A DNA stretch of 64,000 nucleotides, from NCBI GenBank assembly GCA_010909165.1, contig MU008178.1:694369-758368 (forward strand), read 5' to 3'. The DNA comes from Anthoceros angustus (lineage: Eukaryota > Streptophyta > Anthocerotopsida > Anthocerotales > Anthocerotaceae). The translations under genes were made by a program, and so were the position numbers. The notes beneath the pieces were generated by a model. It did not search any database. It was not told the origin of the DNA and worked only from the letters and a program-made list of their open reading frames with translations. Below are positions 45,381 to 58,100 of the stretch, piece after piece (positions within the stretch are counted from its first letter, which is position 1; each line of letters starts with the position of its first letter).

Positions 45381-46860
45381 ATGTCTGGACCTCAGGGGCT
45401 GGTAGTAGTGGTTGGTGGTTCAGGCTATCTTGGCCTTCATATCCTTCAGCACTTCTCTGCAAACTCCAATTGTCATCTGGCCTACACATTCCACGACCAT
45501 ACGCCATCTTCTTTCCTGCAAAGCACTCTAGGTCGAGCTCATGCCTTCCAGGTGGATGTTGCTACTGGAAAGGGTTTGGAGGCCATCTCAGAGATGTTAG
45601 GACCAGTGAGTGCCTATCCTGGAGCCATCTTCTCCACCTCCTTTGCGTTTTGCAGAATTTACTGCTTTGGTTGCTTGGCTTCTCATAGAGTAGGCTGCAG
45701 TTTGGTGATAGTTACTAACATGTCCTGCTGTGGTCAGCCATCCGTTGTTATAAACTGTGCAGCCATGTCAATACCTCGGGATTGTGAAGAGAATCCTGAA
45801 CAAGCCAGAGCCATCAATGTCCCTAGGTTTCTTGTGCATTGGCTATCATCCTTTGGTTATTTCAAGCCCTTTCTTATTCATCTCTCAACAGATCAAGGTT
45901 TATTTCCCTGCAATCACCCCTTTCTGCGAGCAACTGTGTAGGTTTTCCCCCTTCTGATGTTTTTGGTGCTAACAGCTTCGATATCTTGTACAGTTTATGA
46001 AGGCACCCGGAGATTCTACTCCGAGGAAGATGAAACCAAGCCTGTGAACGTGTATGGGCAAACGAAAGTTGAGGCTGAGAAGTTTATTCAAGCAACTTGG
46101 CCAAATTATGCCATCCTGAGAAGCAGTATCATATATGGACCCAACCCTGTTGTGCAGGTCGAACGATCACTGCCGGTTCAGGTGCGTCTGATTACGACTT
46201 CATGTTTGCAATCGTCCTGAAAAGTAGCAGGAGCATAGGTAGCAGTCCGTAATGGAAAGGGGCCCGGTTGTGGATTGTGGATCTGACCACGTCTGGAAAT
46301 GCAGTGGATCGACAGCGTGCTTGCAGCTGGTGAGGAGACCGATTTCTTCATTGACCAGTACAGATGTCCCATCTTCGTAAAAGATGTGGTACATGTGGTG
46401 GAGCTTCTAATCACCAATATTTCTCCAGGTTTGATTGTGGTCCTGGCCCTCTTAGCAAAAAAGTTGCTGGTTTGCGACTGACTATCGGGAGTTCTGTCTG
46501 GCCCTTGGGTCTGAATGAACTGCAGGAGGCGAGCATGTCCAGCTCCTGCTGAACTTGGGTGGGAGTGAGCGGCTGTCACGAGCTAGAATGGCGGAAATCG
46601 TAGCACAAGTTAGAGGACGTAACATCTCTCTCATCAATCGGGCAACCTCCACGGTGCGCTAACTTTACCGTCAGATATGCGTTTGTTTCAGATGTTTGGG
46701 AACTTTGACCCCTGTGTTTGTACAGGCCGTACGAGGCGTTAGAAGCCCTGCAGATATCTCCATGGACATCTCAAAGTTGGAGTCGCTGCTTGGATTCAAC
46801 CCAACAAAGTTCGCAGACGGGGTTCGGCAGACGTTTGACTACACAGCATCCATACGATAA
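45381..46860 (+). CDS. RmlD/MAT2B-like NAD(P)-binding Rossmann protein
   Basis: Extended short-chain dehydrogenase related to bacterial dTDP-4-dehydrorhamnose reductase and to the regulatory beta subunit of methionine adenosyltransferase; the plant protein's reaction is not established. Six exons: 45381-45605, 45738-45897, 45994-46181, 46305-46428, 46526-46653, 46726-46860, GT-AG and in phase, giving 319 residues. The nucleotide-binding loop is VVVGGSGYLGLHIL; VINCAAMSIPRDCE and HLSTDQVYEG follow. The catalytic-type YxxxK is YGQTKVEAE, and LRSSIIYGP and CPIFVKDVVHVVELL are family blocks. It converges with the cereblon gene, leaving 218 bp between stop codons. Confidence 0.87.
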
Positions 46861-47078
46861 CTCATCCTTTTGATCACATATCCATAGCTGTCTTGAGTTT
46901 GTGAAATATGTAGAGTGACACATTGGACACGATCCATGTGTCTGACGATCAGTGAGTGACAGTTAGGTGAAGGAATGTACATAAATGGCGCTGTCGGAAA
47001 AGGAAGGCTCTTACACTGGTTAGGTACAACATTTCTAACATTGCGCAAAACAAGGTGCTCAGGACAGTTTTCCGCATG

Positions 47079-50041
47079 CTAGCGCCCAAAGAACGAAGAG
47101 TTGGGCCTCCTTACACGAAACGCAGAAGCCGAACGTTCTTCTGCAAGCTGAGATCTTCTTATTCCCCAAAAGGCTTTCGGTTGGCTGCCCTCCTTCACGG
47201 CTCGGAAGTACCAACCCATGTGCAGCTCACAATGAACACAGTGTGCGATAGTCCAGGAATAGCTGCACAGTCCAATGAAAGAAGTTGAACATAACGCCTG
47301 CTATCACCAATTTTCCACGACACATTCTCGTAGCACGATTCAGGGGGAGAAAGAGCCACCCTACCCAGGGAACCAACTATGTGCCGTTTCTGGGCGCCCA
47401 ACGAGCAGCAGCCCCCTTGCTCGTGTGAGGGTTAAGGCTTCAAAGATATAACCATGTTCATTGACAAATGCGCTAACAGGGCCTTCTGCAGACATGACTA
47501 GCATGTCACTCCTCTTCGCAATAACAGCCTGCAGACAACATACATGCTTTGTTAAAGTGTATGCTTAGCATGAACAAAGGCACGAATGTAGGTGGGAACT
47601 CCATCATACTCACACCGCAGCTCTTACAACAAAGGCGCTCCAAAGTCTCTAGTATTTGGATTTCCTTCTTAAGGCGGTAAACAACCCCATTCGTTTCCAG
47701 CAGTTCCTGCTTTGTGGCGTCTTGGACAGGCAAGTTGCTAGCAATGTAGAAGGACACCATTTCTGGGCTCCTGTTGGCATCGCACATCAACGGCTGGTCT
47801 ATCATCTGCCGCCACATATCTGGCAGGGCCATCACCTCAAAGTTAGCATGCACATACAAAATGTTCCACGATGGACCAGCTAGCAAAGATGTCCTCCATA
47901 GAAAAATCTCTCGTGTTGCCTACAGTCGTGAGGAGGATGTCATAATCTCACATTTTAGAAGGAGAAGTTTGCATCCATACCAGTGGCTCGACGAGCAAGA
48001 TCATAGGCATCATACATCCTGTACACCCAATGGGGCCAAGCTGAAAGTTGTGCCCTGCATCTCCACCGTGATTCATCTGCAGCCCATGCTTTGCATGCTC
48101 CTCCCCAACCTTCATATCTGCCACGCTTTCTTTGCTTCACCTCTCTAGCGTCGCAATAGAGATCAGGACTCTCATCTTCTTGTTCATACCTATGTTGTCC
48201 TGGTCCAACTTCCCCCAACCTTCCAGAGTCTATCACCACCCTTAGGAGCCTTCCACCATCATCACTGTCCTCTGCACTTGATTCATCTTCACCATCTGAC
48301 AAGGATTTACTATCTACAGATCGGGTACCTCCTGACCTTGGATCTTCTACGAACATTGTCAAGTGTGAGTCAGCTTCATCCATCTCACCTCTGTCACTAT
48401 CCACATCATCTGACACAGTACTCTGAGCACGTACAACCTTCCCACTTTCATAATTTGGGACACATGCCAGGCGTCCGAAGGCCTCTCTGGGAATATGGAG
48501 CACCTTATCCTCCTCAATGATTCGCACTTCAGCATAAGGCTGTGCCAGACGGAATATGAAGAAATTGATGAGCAACACCATCTACACTATTAAAATCTCA
48601 TTGAGTCGAATTATTCCTGCCCATCAAAGCAACTAGAAGTTGGACAGTAGGTTAGTAACTCACAGTCCCTTCAGCATCTGTCCAGGTTTTGCCGACTGTA
48701 AACCGCTGACGGCCACGAGTTATGACATTCATGGATCCATCACTAAAGGATCTCACTTTGCGAATCTGAGGAGCAACTCAAGTAAGAAAGCAGGAAGCTG
48801 CCATCAAATAGAATGACTCAACTCCATGAAGAAATTATTTCACATGAAAGTGACAAACGAGGCAACTTCTGAACACCTCAGCTGTTGTTCCGACTGATGC
48901 CAAACGCCCTCCCCCATCATGGTTCCGTCCAACATGTACCTGCACAACCCCATCACATACTTTGAGGAGGAACCTACAACCGGAAGAACAAGTCAACTCT
49001 AAAGCTCCTCTCTTCCATCTACTAGATAAGTGGTGAAAGGCTTACAACATTTCAAGTCGAGATACAGCATCAAAAAAATCATTTTTGGAGGACTTTCTCC
49101 CATAGTTTGAGACTTACCACACCTAAAGTAGACGGGGCAATGGTTTGGTGCAAGGCATGGTAGACAGCCGCTTTGAATCGAGGCTGCAGCACCCTTAACG
49201 GCAAGGTGTCTTCAGGGAACAATACAATTCCTAAATATCCCATGTCCCCCGTGTGTCAACCAAGGTGGGCTCCTTATGTGCGCACATGACTAGCAATAAC
49301 AAAAGTAGCAGGTATACCTTCTAGGAAAAACATAGGCAAAATCAGCAAGGCGCCTCCATCGTTATACTGGCGACCACCTCCACCAGTAACGTCGTCAACA
49401 TCTGCAAGAGTTGAAACAGCTTAAGCTGTCCGACTGCCAAAACAAACGAATGGTGCATACGACCCAAAACAGTTCATACCACCAAGATAGGTATGCCTCG
49501 AAACGAGACAGGAGATTTCTGTATGAAAAGTGAGGCGACCCCGTGGTCCAGCTCTGCCGTCACCACGTCCTTCAAGACTGACAACCAAAAAAACGCAGAG
49601 TCAAGGTAAGCTTAAGACGTCAGAAGTTCTGTACATCTGTATCCTTCCACATTTCCTTGAGTCACCAAATCCGACAGCAATTCAATCAGGTTGGGACTTG
49701 GGCAGACAGCCGGATGGCGGGATATGCTGACTACGCAAGAGCTTGTAAACAACAGCAATTGAGATGATAAAAAAACTAAGTCCAGTCGGGATGTAGCACC
49801 TTGAATCATCGCTACGGTCGGCGTCGAGATCCGATCCCACTTCTTCTACTTCCAGCTCCTCAGAGTCCAGCTCCCGCACCCGCTGCATGTGAAGCCGCTC
49901 GGTCTGTGACAACTGAATCCCTGTAGCATCCACCCCTGCCCCACCTCCCCCTGATGGTGCAGCCAATTCGTCCTCGTGCAGAAACCGAGCATCGGCATCG
50001 GCATGCTCCATGCCAGCACACAGCTTGTCTTTCACGCACAA
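47079..50041 (-). CDS. CRBN: Cereblon (LON-domain and CULT-domain CRL4 substrate receptor)
   Basis: In animals cereblon is the substrate receptor of a CUL4-DDB1 ubiquitin ligase and recognises C-terminal cyclic imides; the plant counterpart is little studied. Ten exons (minus): 50041-49800, 49577-49480, 49401-49318, 49230-49118, 48939-48877, 48765-48664, 48539-47981, 47819-47614, 47528-47365, 47262-47079, all in phase, giving 604 residues. The LON-type N-terminal domain is seen in GIVLFPEDTLPLRVLQPRF, STLGV and VRSFSDGSMNVITRGRQRF. The C-terminal CULT domain has zinc pairs CKSC and CVHC and the three-tryptophan cage in HSWFPG, YSWTIAHC and GWYF. A long acidic segment sits in the 559-bp exon. 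Met at 50011 is an alternative start. Confidence 0.9.
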
Positions 50042-50059
50042 TCAAGCACGTCTCCTTCA

Positions 50060-52440
50060 CCCGCGAAACACATTTCTCCTAGCACGCCAGCCGATTTCCA
50101 CTATCGTTTCAGAAAGGAACCCTGCAAACCTATGTAACTAGGTAGTAGGAACTCACTACTCCATGGCTGGCATCATTCCCACTTTGTTCAAACCCTTGCT
50201 GGATTAAGCCGACTGTGCAAGCAACTATGTAGGTCATATGTACATAGGACTGTTACCGAGACCATACGCTGAGTCCATAATTTGGATAAAGGACCCCGAA
50301 ACCAGCCGCATCCGCTCGTTCGGTGCTCCTCTGCCAAGCAACACGAGTATTTAGAGTTATATTCCTAGGTCATGCAAGGCCTTCCATTCATATGAGGGGT
50401 GCCTAAGGGCCATATAATAAAATTTTAAATTTTTGCATAATGGACGACTTGGTCATCGCATAGCACCTAGTTAGCTGCTCTTAATAGGATTAGCTCTTTG
50501 GAAGCCTAATACTAAGAAGTTTTAATCATGGGATTTGGTGTACTTGGAGCATCACCTTACAAGCACATTGGATCTAAGTAACCCTAATCTGGATAATGAG
50601 GTCAAGCCATAGGCGTGCCATGTGACACATGTCATCACATTCGCGATCCAAAATCAATGTTTTGTGACTGTCATAACAAGAGTTGTTATATGTTTTATTT
50701 ATGTGCACAACTAATATTGCTTCTTGGAGAGATAGGTATTGCAAGAGTTGTAGTGGTCCAGCTACAAGAGGATACACTTCGAGCAAGGGGATGTGAGATC
50801 GAAGGGCATGAGCTCCATAAGGTTCACGAATTGTAGTTGAGGTATGCGCAGGCACTAATCTCATTAGTGTATGCAAGCATCGTAACGTGATTGTTTATTT
50901 TTCAATCACAATGGTAGGAGAGTTTGTCGAGAAGAGGAGCTAGGAAGTATTTGTTGTGCAACCACAAGGAGGAGCAGAATTGTCAGCTTCGTCACCATTA
51001 AGTAGCGCTGTTGGGCTTTTTTTTTTTCCCATGTGAGCTTTGAAGAGCATGGGCAGGAATGATCTTAGTATGTGGACCTTGCAGCAATGTAGTCATACAA
51101 GGTATTACTCACTAGAACTCAAGCATCTAAAAGCACAATAATGCAGAGGACACAGTGTGTGGACAATGTTAGATATCGGCTAGCAGGTTGTTTTCATTTC
51201 ATGGGGTACCTAGTACACCCAATTCCTGTTTGTACAATGTGCCCGGGCATCTAATCACTGCGAGACTCTCTTAAGATTTAATATGGCTTAAGTTGCCACA
51301 ACCTAGGCATACCCTCTTCTGAGTTCCTTCGTGAAGTTCTATTACATCACTTGCTTAAAAATGGATATATAAGAAGACGGTCATTTTGAAGAGTTTAGGT
51401 CTTATTTATGCGTGTATAAACGTATTTTAAAATTTATCAAATTCTGAGGTTTCTTGAAACAAGGTCATTCTCACGACCAACAAGATACAAACGTTTAAAG
51501 TCTTCACATAACATGTTGTAATTTTGGTTTGAGTTTGCTCATCAACCTTCCGCTCGCACCAGTCTGTCCTAAGACTATTTTCGCTCTGAAAATTCTATTG
51601 GACCCTATCTCTTATACATTAGGACGATAATATCTTCGTTGACCTAATGGTCTTGATCCGCGTGCAATGCGAGAATGAGATTGGTAGGGTTTGCACTTGG
51701 AGCTGAGTCCCCAACAAACGTCTCAAGATGCAAAAGGTCCTCACTACTTGTTCAAGGATTTCATCACGAGAAAAAAGATGAGGGCTAAGTCAAGATAAAG
51801 ACATATTTAGATTAGGGAGCAGCACAAAAAGGGTTGAAAATGCCAAAACGAACCCTTTTAAGCAACAAAAAATTAAAAAATATGTAAAAACCAAAAAAAA
51901 TATCCAAACGCAAATATGCTCCAAAAAATGATATTTTTACGTTTTTTATTTTATTTATTTTTTGCTCATTTCTGCTAGGATGAACCACATTGGAGTGCAC
52001 TAGGGGGCATGAACCGCTAGGGGTGTATACCTATAGGGTGTGGCGCCGCGGATTTGAGTACCACATTTCAATTGGAAAACACCCTAAACAACGCCCAAAA
52101 AAAAAGCACATTTTTGCCCCAAAAAAGATGGGATTTTAGTCATAACCCCTTGTTGCCAGAGAAACCCATTTCTACCCAGACGTTGTTCTTCATTTTGCAA
52201 TCTTTGTGGCATAGCTTAGCTTCTAGACTAGTGCTCGTATTCTTTCTACATACTTGGTCACATCCTCATTGTCCTTGTAATGGCACAACAGAATTGGACT
52301 TCTTGTTTTGTTCCGGATTCATCCGCAATGGAACATGAATCCACAATGGAATGGTGTGATACAAAAAATACGGGATAAGTTTGCAAGTCATAGCTGTAGA
52401 TGGACACCTAGTTTAGTTTCGAAACCTGTACCGCCACGCG
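50060..52440. other. Intergenic, nothing recognised
   Basis: Upstream of the cereblon gene. Open frames are short and without domains, and the sequence becomes AT-rich beyond 51.3 kb. I see no RNA gene or clear repeat. Confidence 0.5.
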
Positions 52441-52479
52441 AAGTGGTTGCTTGTTAAATACCTTGAGCATGAATGAAGA

Positions 52480-53480
52480 TGATAACATATTTAGGTCTCT
52501 TTTGGTCCCTTTGGTCTAGGCAGCTCAACTTCTCCTTGCACTCGCTGATGAAGATTTTGGTCCGGAGCTGTGAGATGAATGTAGTACACAAAACGGACCA
52601 ATCAAGCATGTTTGGGTCCCTAAGGGGCCTTCAAACCAAACTTCTGCCTCATCCTAGAGTGAGGCCAGGAAGTATTTCACCATCTTCTTTTCCCTCCCGA
52701 ACATCCTATTTTTCAGGACACAACGTCAAGTGTTCGTCAGTCGTTGGATAGGGCTTCATAGAAGTGAGGAAGGATCGGGTGAGCACCATATCCAAGAACA
52801 AGCTACCCTCTTCGGAGGGCGCATTCTATTTATCTTGTCGATGGCCCCCTCTTGTGGCATGTGAGTCATCATGCTCCAGGGGGTGTCCATGCATTAGTTC
52901 AATTTTCTACCACTAATTATTTGTATTCACTCTGACTACTTACTATACAATTTTTACCGTCTCTCTAATTACCATAGGGTATTATGTTCCATATCCCTCT
53001 TAACAAAACCGGTATTATGTTCCATATCCCTCTTAACAAAACCTCCCCGATTTAGAGCTTTCAAACCTAGAGAAGGCCATGCAATCTTAATGTCAATCTA
53101 AGCACAACAACTTCAAGAGGAAAAAACCAACATAACGACAAGTATTTGTAAGGTCTAAAGGTCACTCCTTCGAGGAATATCCTCCGAAGGTTGTTGGGTG
53201 CATTGTGAATTCCAAATAGGACGACGCATGGAACTATTCTAATCGGTGTTGTGAGTTGCAAGAAAATTCTGACCTTCCTATCAAGCTTCCTACGAATGAA
53301 TGAGGTAAGCTTCGGATTTCTCTTAAGCTTCCACATGGTTGATACTAACGAAGATGTGGTACGTGACCAGCCAAGTGAGAGGGAGATAAATAAGGATGTT
53401 CTGTGCACACAAGCACGACAAAGGTGTTCAGAGCTGGGCCTATCATGCTGCAAGATGGTCCCGCTGTGACTAAACTGCAC
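52480..53480 (-). pseudogene. Gypsy-type retroelement remnant
   Basis: On the minus strand 53067-53480 reads SFIRRKLD and, further on, VPCVVLFGIHNAPNNLRRIF, resembling the Gypsy reverse-transcriptase block before the YLDD motif (MPFGLxNAPATFQR). At about 52540-52690, complementary frames give KYFLASL, DEAEVWF and EGPLG, like a retrotransposon gag. Stops and frameshifts are frequent and no LTRs were found. The identification rests on these two blocks. Confidence 0.4.
52982..53041. repeat. Two direct copies of about 28 bp
   Basis: TTATGTTCCATATCCCTCTTAACAAAACC occurs twice with a CGGTA joint. Confidence 0.8.
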
Positions 53481-53920
53481 ACGACATTGTTACCTTCCTA
53501 CTCAAATATCACAAGATATCAGTTCTTACGAATAATGGAATTATTCTATTATTCCGAACAATCGTTTTTATGACAGCAAGTGGCAAAGAAAGGACAACAC
53601 TTAGGACGGACTTCTTTTCCACAACCTTGGACGGATAGGGCTCATGTTTCGACAAGCTTGAGATTGCAAACATGAGCTCAAATCCACCAGAAAAAAAAGA
53701 GATTGGAAACATGCCTGTAGTGACAAGCCCATCACTGTATAGCTTAAGCTAAGAGTTTTTTGCACAGTGTAGACAAGCAAATGAGCCGGCATAAACAATG
53801 ATCAGTTGGTGAGTTGCTAGCAAGACAGGCATAACGTATTTTGGTTGACAGTAATGCAATCAGTTAGTTGAAAAGCAACAATGACAAAGCAGCAAAAGGA
53901 GACTCGATGAGCAGCAAACT

Positions 53921-54222
53921 GAAGTGTGCCATTGGAGTCCATGCTCCTGTGCGGGCCTTACTCTCATTTCATCTCATTTCCACTCTTATACTCAGAGTGC
54001 ATGAGTTTCATGGCATAGTTTGAAGTGTGCCATTGTAGCCATGCTCTTGTGCGAGCCTTGCTCTCATTTCATCTTGTTCCCACTCCTGTACCCCGAGTGC
54101 ACGAGTTTCACGGTACAATTTGAAGTGTGCCATTGGAGCCATGCTCTTGTGCGGGCCTTGCCCTCATATCATCTCGCTCCCACTCTTGTATCCTGAGTGC
54201 ACGAGTTTCAAGATACAATTTG
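53921..54222. repeat. Tandem repeat, three 101-bp units
   Basis: Units start at about 53921, 54022 and 54122 with GAAGTGTGCCATTGGAGCC or variants, and contain CTTGTGCGGGCCTT and GAGTGCACGAGTTTCA blocks. They are non-coding. Confidence 0.85.
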
Positions 54223-54224
54223 CT

Positions 54225-54356
54225 GAGGACCCTTTACTTTCTATCTCCTGACCTATGAGCACAAGGGCACTCTTCCTAATGTTGACCCTTGAGGACCCTT
54301 TACTTTCCATCTCCTGACCTATGAGCACAAGGGCACTCTTCCTAATGTTGACCCCT
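54225..54356. repeat. Two 66-bp direct repeats
   Basis: GAGGACCCTTTACTTTC, ATCTCCTGACCTATGAGCAC and AAGGGCACTCTTCCTAATGT occur twice in succession, almost identical. They adjoin the 101-bp array. Confidence 0.85.
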
Positions 54357-54359
54357 ATA

Positions 54360-55690
54360 TCCTGCTTAACACATTTTTCTAACGCAACTATGCTTTTCCA
54401 CTCAACAAACCCTATGATTGGAGTTTAGTAGCAGTGAGCTACATATGCTAGAAGATGGAATTCATAAAGAATATTTACTATTATGAAGCTCTGAAAAACG
54501 CTTACTGTTTGCTCTGACTCCAGAAAGCGGTAAAGTCTCTAGAAAGTTGTGGGCGTATTTTTGGCACACCTTCCCATCAATTAAAATAATCTGTTTTAGA
54601 ATGGCCTAAACCTTTGTGAAATCGACAAGGCATGCCCTGCCACTCTTTGGCCTTTGTCGCCGAATATCGTAGACTAGGTTCCAGGTGTTCCTTTCCCTTA
54701 CTGCCACCGCCGAGCCGTGGCATCCATGAGGATCAGGCAATTGTACTGCTGCCACAAGGTCGCAGGCGACTCCTTTAGATGCTTGCCGGCTGGCACACCA
54801 ACCACGGACAGCAGCATTAGAAGGAAGCTCAGAAAAGTTCGCCTCCTCAGGCAGCAAGCAGATACCCGGCGTGTGCCCACACCCGGATTTTCGGGGACGT
54901 GTCTTCGAAGGAACTCGCCGCCTACGGTGTGCATGAATGTCCCACATCCGGAAAATACTGGGGACAATACCTCCAGGCTCGGACGCTTACGATTAAAGCC
55001 AGGGATTAGAGCGGTCGCTCTCACCACTTAGCACCACAGACTCCCTGCCAACACGCAACTTTTGAGTTCGCAACGAACCAATCGAAAACCCAGCAACGGA
55101 TGAACTACAGAAAACGAAAAGCTTGCCTCTGGGAGCCACCTGGGGCAGATGTAATTGACCTCGGTTATCCCACATCCTCCCAGCCGGGCATATTCTGTTC
55201 ATCATCTCTCTGTCGAACTTGCAAAGCTTCAGTCACACATTGCTCCACGTACTGACAGAAGAAAAATGGCGGCTAAGACTCTTTACTCGCTAAACATGCA
55301 CAAGTCTTGTAACATTTCCAACATCAGACTACGTAGCTAGCTACAGGATACAAAATCCATTCATGACCTGATGAATTTATGGGCAAAAATAGCCCGAGTT
55401 GAATTGCACATTGAAATATTAGTACGCAACAAATGACCTGTGCATAACCAAACACTGCTGCCAACTAAGGACCAAAAATGTTTTCAACAAGACCTTTCTG
55501 ATGCACGAACTACAGTCTACATTGCCTCTACTCAACTCCTCTACTCCTGACTCTCAACTCTCCACGTCTAATATGTCTACTTTACAACCTGGGACTGCAG
55601 ACCAGGCTCATCCAATGAATTTATCTATGTACAGAGCAATTTAAATCTGCAAAATAAAGAAAGAGAATTGACACCGAGAATTGACACCAA
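54360..55690. other. Intergenic, no supported gene
   Basis: Overlapping frames at 54606-55031 on both strands (up to 113 codons) show no domain. The last part is probably the 3' side of the MYB gene transcript. Confidence 0.4.
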
Positions 55691-55698
55691 ACACGCAT

Positions 55699-57223
55699 CT
55701 AGACGACACTTATGGCACTGGTCAGACCTCCACCAGAGTTCAGACTATTGGCGCTAAGACTTGAGTTCGCGTGGAACGCTGAATGCCTTGACGGTTGCTC
55801 CAGCAGCTTGAGTGTGAGTGGTGATGGCTCAGAAGATGGTTGAGACAGCCCCAGAGTGAGCCTGGCAATCTCCGGGGATTCGTCTGGCTTACTGGGCACA
55901 GGGGGGATGGATGCGGTGGGCCTGACAACTTTGGAACTGGAGCTGACTACAGGCCTCCCATACCCCGGAGGTGCAAGCCCAGGCCACAGAGCATACGAGT
56001 ATGGCACAGCAAGTCCTGCAGCAGCACCAAGTGGAGGATTGGGAGGTGGAACAGCGACAGGTCTCTGCACCACAGGTATAACAGGCTCTAAGCTGAACCC
56101 AAAACTGGTGGACTCCCCACCCTGCTCTGAGCTGCCCAAGGAGATAACCGGGACAGGAACTGGTGCAATGGAGGTCACGGGGTTCAGGGGAGGCACGGAG
56201 AATGCTCTCATATACCCTTGCTGGCCTGCGGTTTCAAAAAAGTGTCCAGTGTTAAATACTGTGCCCTGGCCAAGACTCAGCTGATGTAGGGGGGGAACGA
56301 TGTCTGAGGCCTTGGAGACCACTTCCTCAGCAGTGGGACTGGGGCCCTGCACCATCAATGCTGCACATCAGCACTTGAAATCGAAAGAGGAAGGTGGTAG
56401 CAAGTGGACACGGAGTTGGTTGCAAACAATCCAAAACAGAGAAGCACATACCGTTTCTGAGACTATGTCGAACAAGCTGGAGCGACGTTTTCTCTTATTA
56501 AGATTGGTCTGTCGTATAAAGAACTTCTGAGCATGGCTTGCAACTTGCGTAGGAGTTCTAGATTGAACAAAATTCCTTGAGATCCCTCTCCAGTCTCCTT
56601 TGCCCAGCTTCTGCAGGCCCAAGAGAAACATTCGATGTTCCTCCTCCGTCCACGGAACACCTGAAAGGTAAGACGATGACAACGTCAGACTTCCACCCTG
56701 CAGGATGGATAAGTAAGTGCGGATCTCCGCTGGACCCATCTGAGCAGCAACCCCAGCGACAGCAACCTTGGTGCTGGTGCCAAGGAAAGACCTTGTCACA
56801 AGACATCCATGACAAACAGACATGTCTGCAATCTGCATCCGCAACCTACATACGTATGTGCGTAATCGACTATGAAGACACAAGTGCGGACGTAGAAAGC
56901 TCTTCAGCATAGAAAGTCCTGACAAGAGAAGTCCTGAAATGAGCAATTCCTCGGGTGAAATCGGTACCTTTCTTACGCTCACGGGCATTACTGGAGGTCT
57001 GCACAAGCCCGTCCGACACATATCCATCGTTAGCGGCTCCAGACTCAGAGTGTTCCGGAGTGGAAGGCAGATTGCTGGCAGTCGCGTAGTGACAAAGATT
57101 GCCCATGCTGGCGCTCTTCCTCATGCCGTCCGTCAACCTGACCCCGAAGAGGCGCACCCCACGATCCGGACAAGTCCGCGAATTATGTCCATTGTGGCCG
57201 CAGTGCGAGCACCGCCGGGTCAT
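55699..57223 (-). CDS. MYB-related repressor, KUA1/MYBS3-like (SHAQKYF class)
   Basis: Single-repeat MYB transcription factor of the group that binds TATCCA-type elements and generally represses. Three exons (minus): 57223-56968, 56660-56452, 56346-55699, GT-AG and in phase, giving 370 residues. At the N terminus is the zinc knuckle [14 protein letters not shown]. The MYB repeat spans [20 protein letters not shown] to [14 protein letters not shown], with the diagnostic SHAQKFF variant, followed by basic [11 protein letters not shown]. The C-terminal part is proline-rich and holds two LxLxL (EAR-type) motifs, LTLGL and LTLKL, which recruit co-repressors in related proteins. Exon 1 begins at the only Met before the knuckle. 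Confidence 0.9.
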
Positions 57224-57239
57224 ATCCCTATCCAGTTCG

Positions 57240-58100
57240 TCCAGATTTTTGGTCCCCCGGGGTGCCGTTGGTGACGAGTGAAGACTCCCGAAGGAGTCTC
57301 ACTGCTAGCAGCTTGAGCTGAGGGGGAAGTCCTCAATCCACCTCCCGCAAGAACGCCAGACGCCGTTCCCTCAAGAATGCTCCAAATTTGGGCAGCAAAA
57401 CAGCGCAAGGCAGCACAGTGCCGCTGAGCGCGGCAAAGAAGGGCAGCAGCCACCAAGCACGAAGCACAGCCCCGGCCTTGGGAGGCAAAGAAGGAGGCGT
57501 AGCTGCGGCGACCACACAATCAAGGGTCCAACCGAAACAGCAGCAGCAGCAAGGGCAGAGGCAGAGCAGCAGCAAGAGCAAGAGCAAGAGCAAGAGCAGG
57601 GGCCGACGAAGCAGAGTCACAGATCTGCAGGAATCCAAAGGGCTCGCTCCAACATTCGACTGGGGGGGAGCGTCAGATGCAAATCCGGCCGCAATCAACC
57701 CTAGCGAAGGCACATCAATCGAGCCCAGCCCCCCGGCGAGCCTTGCAGCCCCGGCCGCCTTCTCCGCAATTGAGAATCAAGAGACCAAGAAGCGAGATCG
57801 CAGAAGAGTGGCGGCCGCAGGGTAGAAGAGAGCAACGAGGGGCAGCCAAGGAGCAGCCAATTGGCGGGGTAGCCGCACAAAGCTGAGGCAATTGGCGAGC
57901 GAAGGGAGAAAGGAGCCGCTGCCTCCACGCGGGCCGCAGACGATGATGCAAGAAATGGGTGACGAAAATGAAATCGGGAGCGCCAGGGGAACATAAAGGA
58001 CGCAAAGATGGTGTAGAAAGAGAGGAAAGGAAACGGATGGTGTGCACACGACCACCAAATAATAGAGCAGAGCAATGTAGTGCATCACTTTCCTCCAAGA
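57240..58100. other. Probable promoter and 5' leader of the MYB gene
   Basis: GC-rich, with CAG/GAG runs (57535-57600: CAGCAGCAGCAGCAAGGGCA, then AAGAGC repeats). Long frames here on both strands are due to this composition, and I see no domain in them. Confidence 0.45.

Noticed and set aside
54606-55031. Overlapping frames of about 105-113 codons on both strands
   Set aside because: No conserved motif is seen on either strand; simultaneous long frames on both strands suggest composition rather than coding.
57388-57825. 145-codon plus-strand frame with Gln/Ser/Lys repeats
   Set aside because: It is driven by CAG/AGC repeats in the probable MYB 5' region, with no domain and no splice partner.
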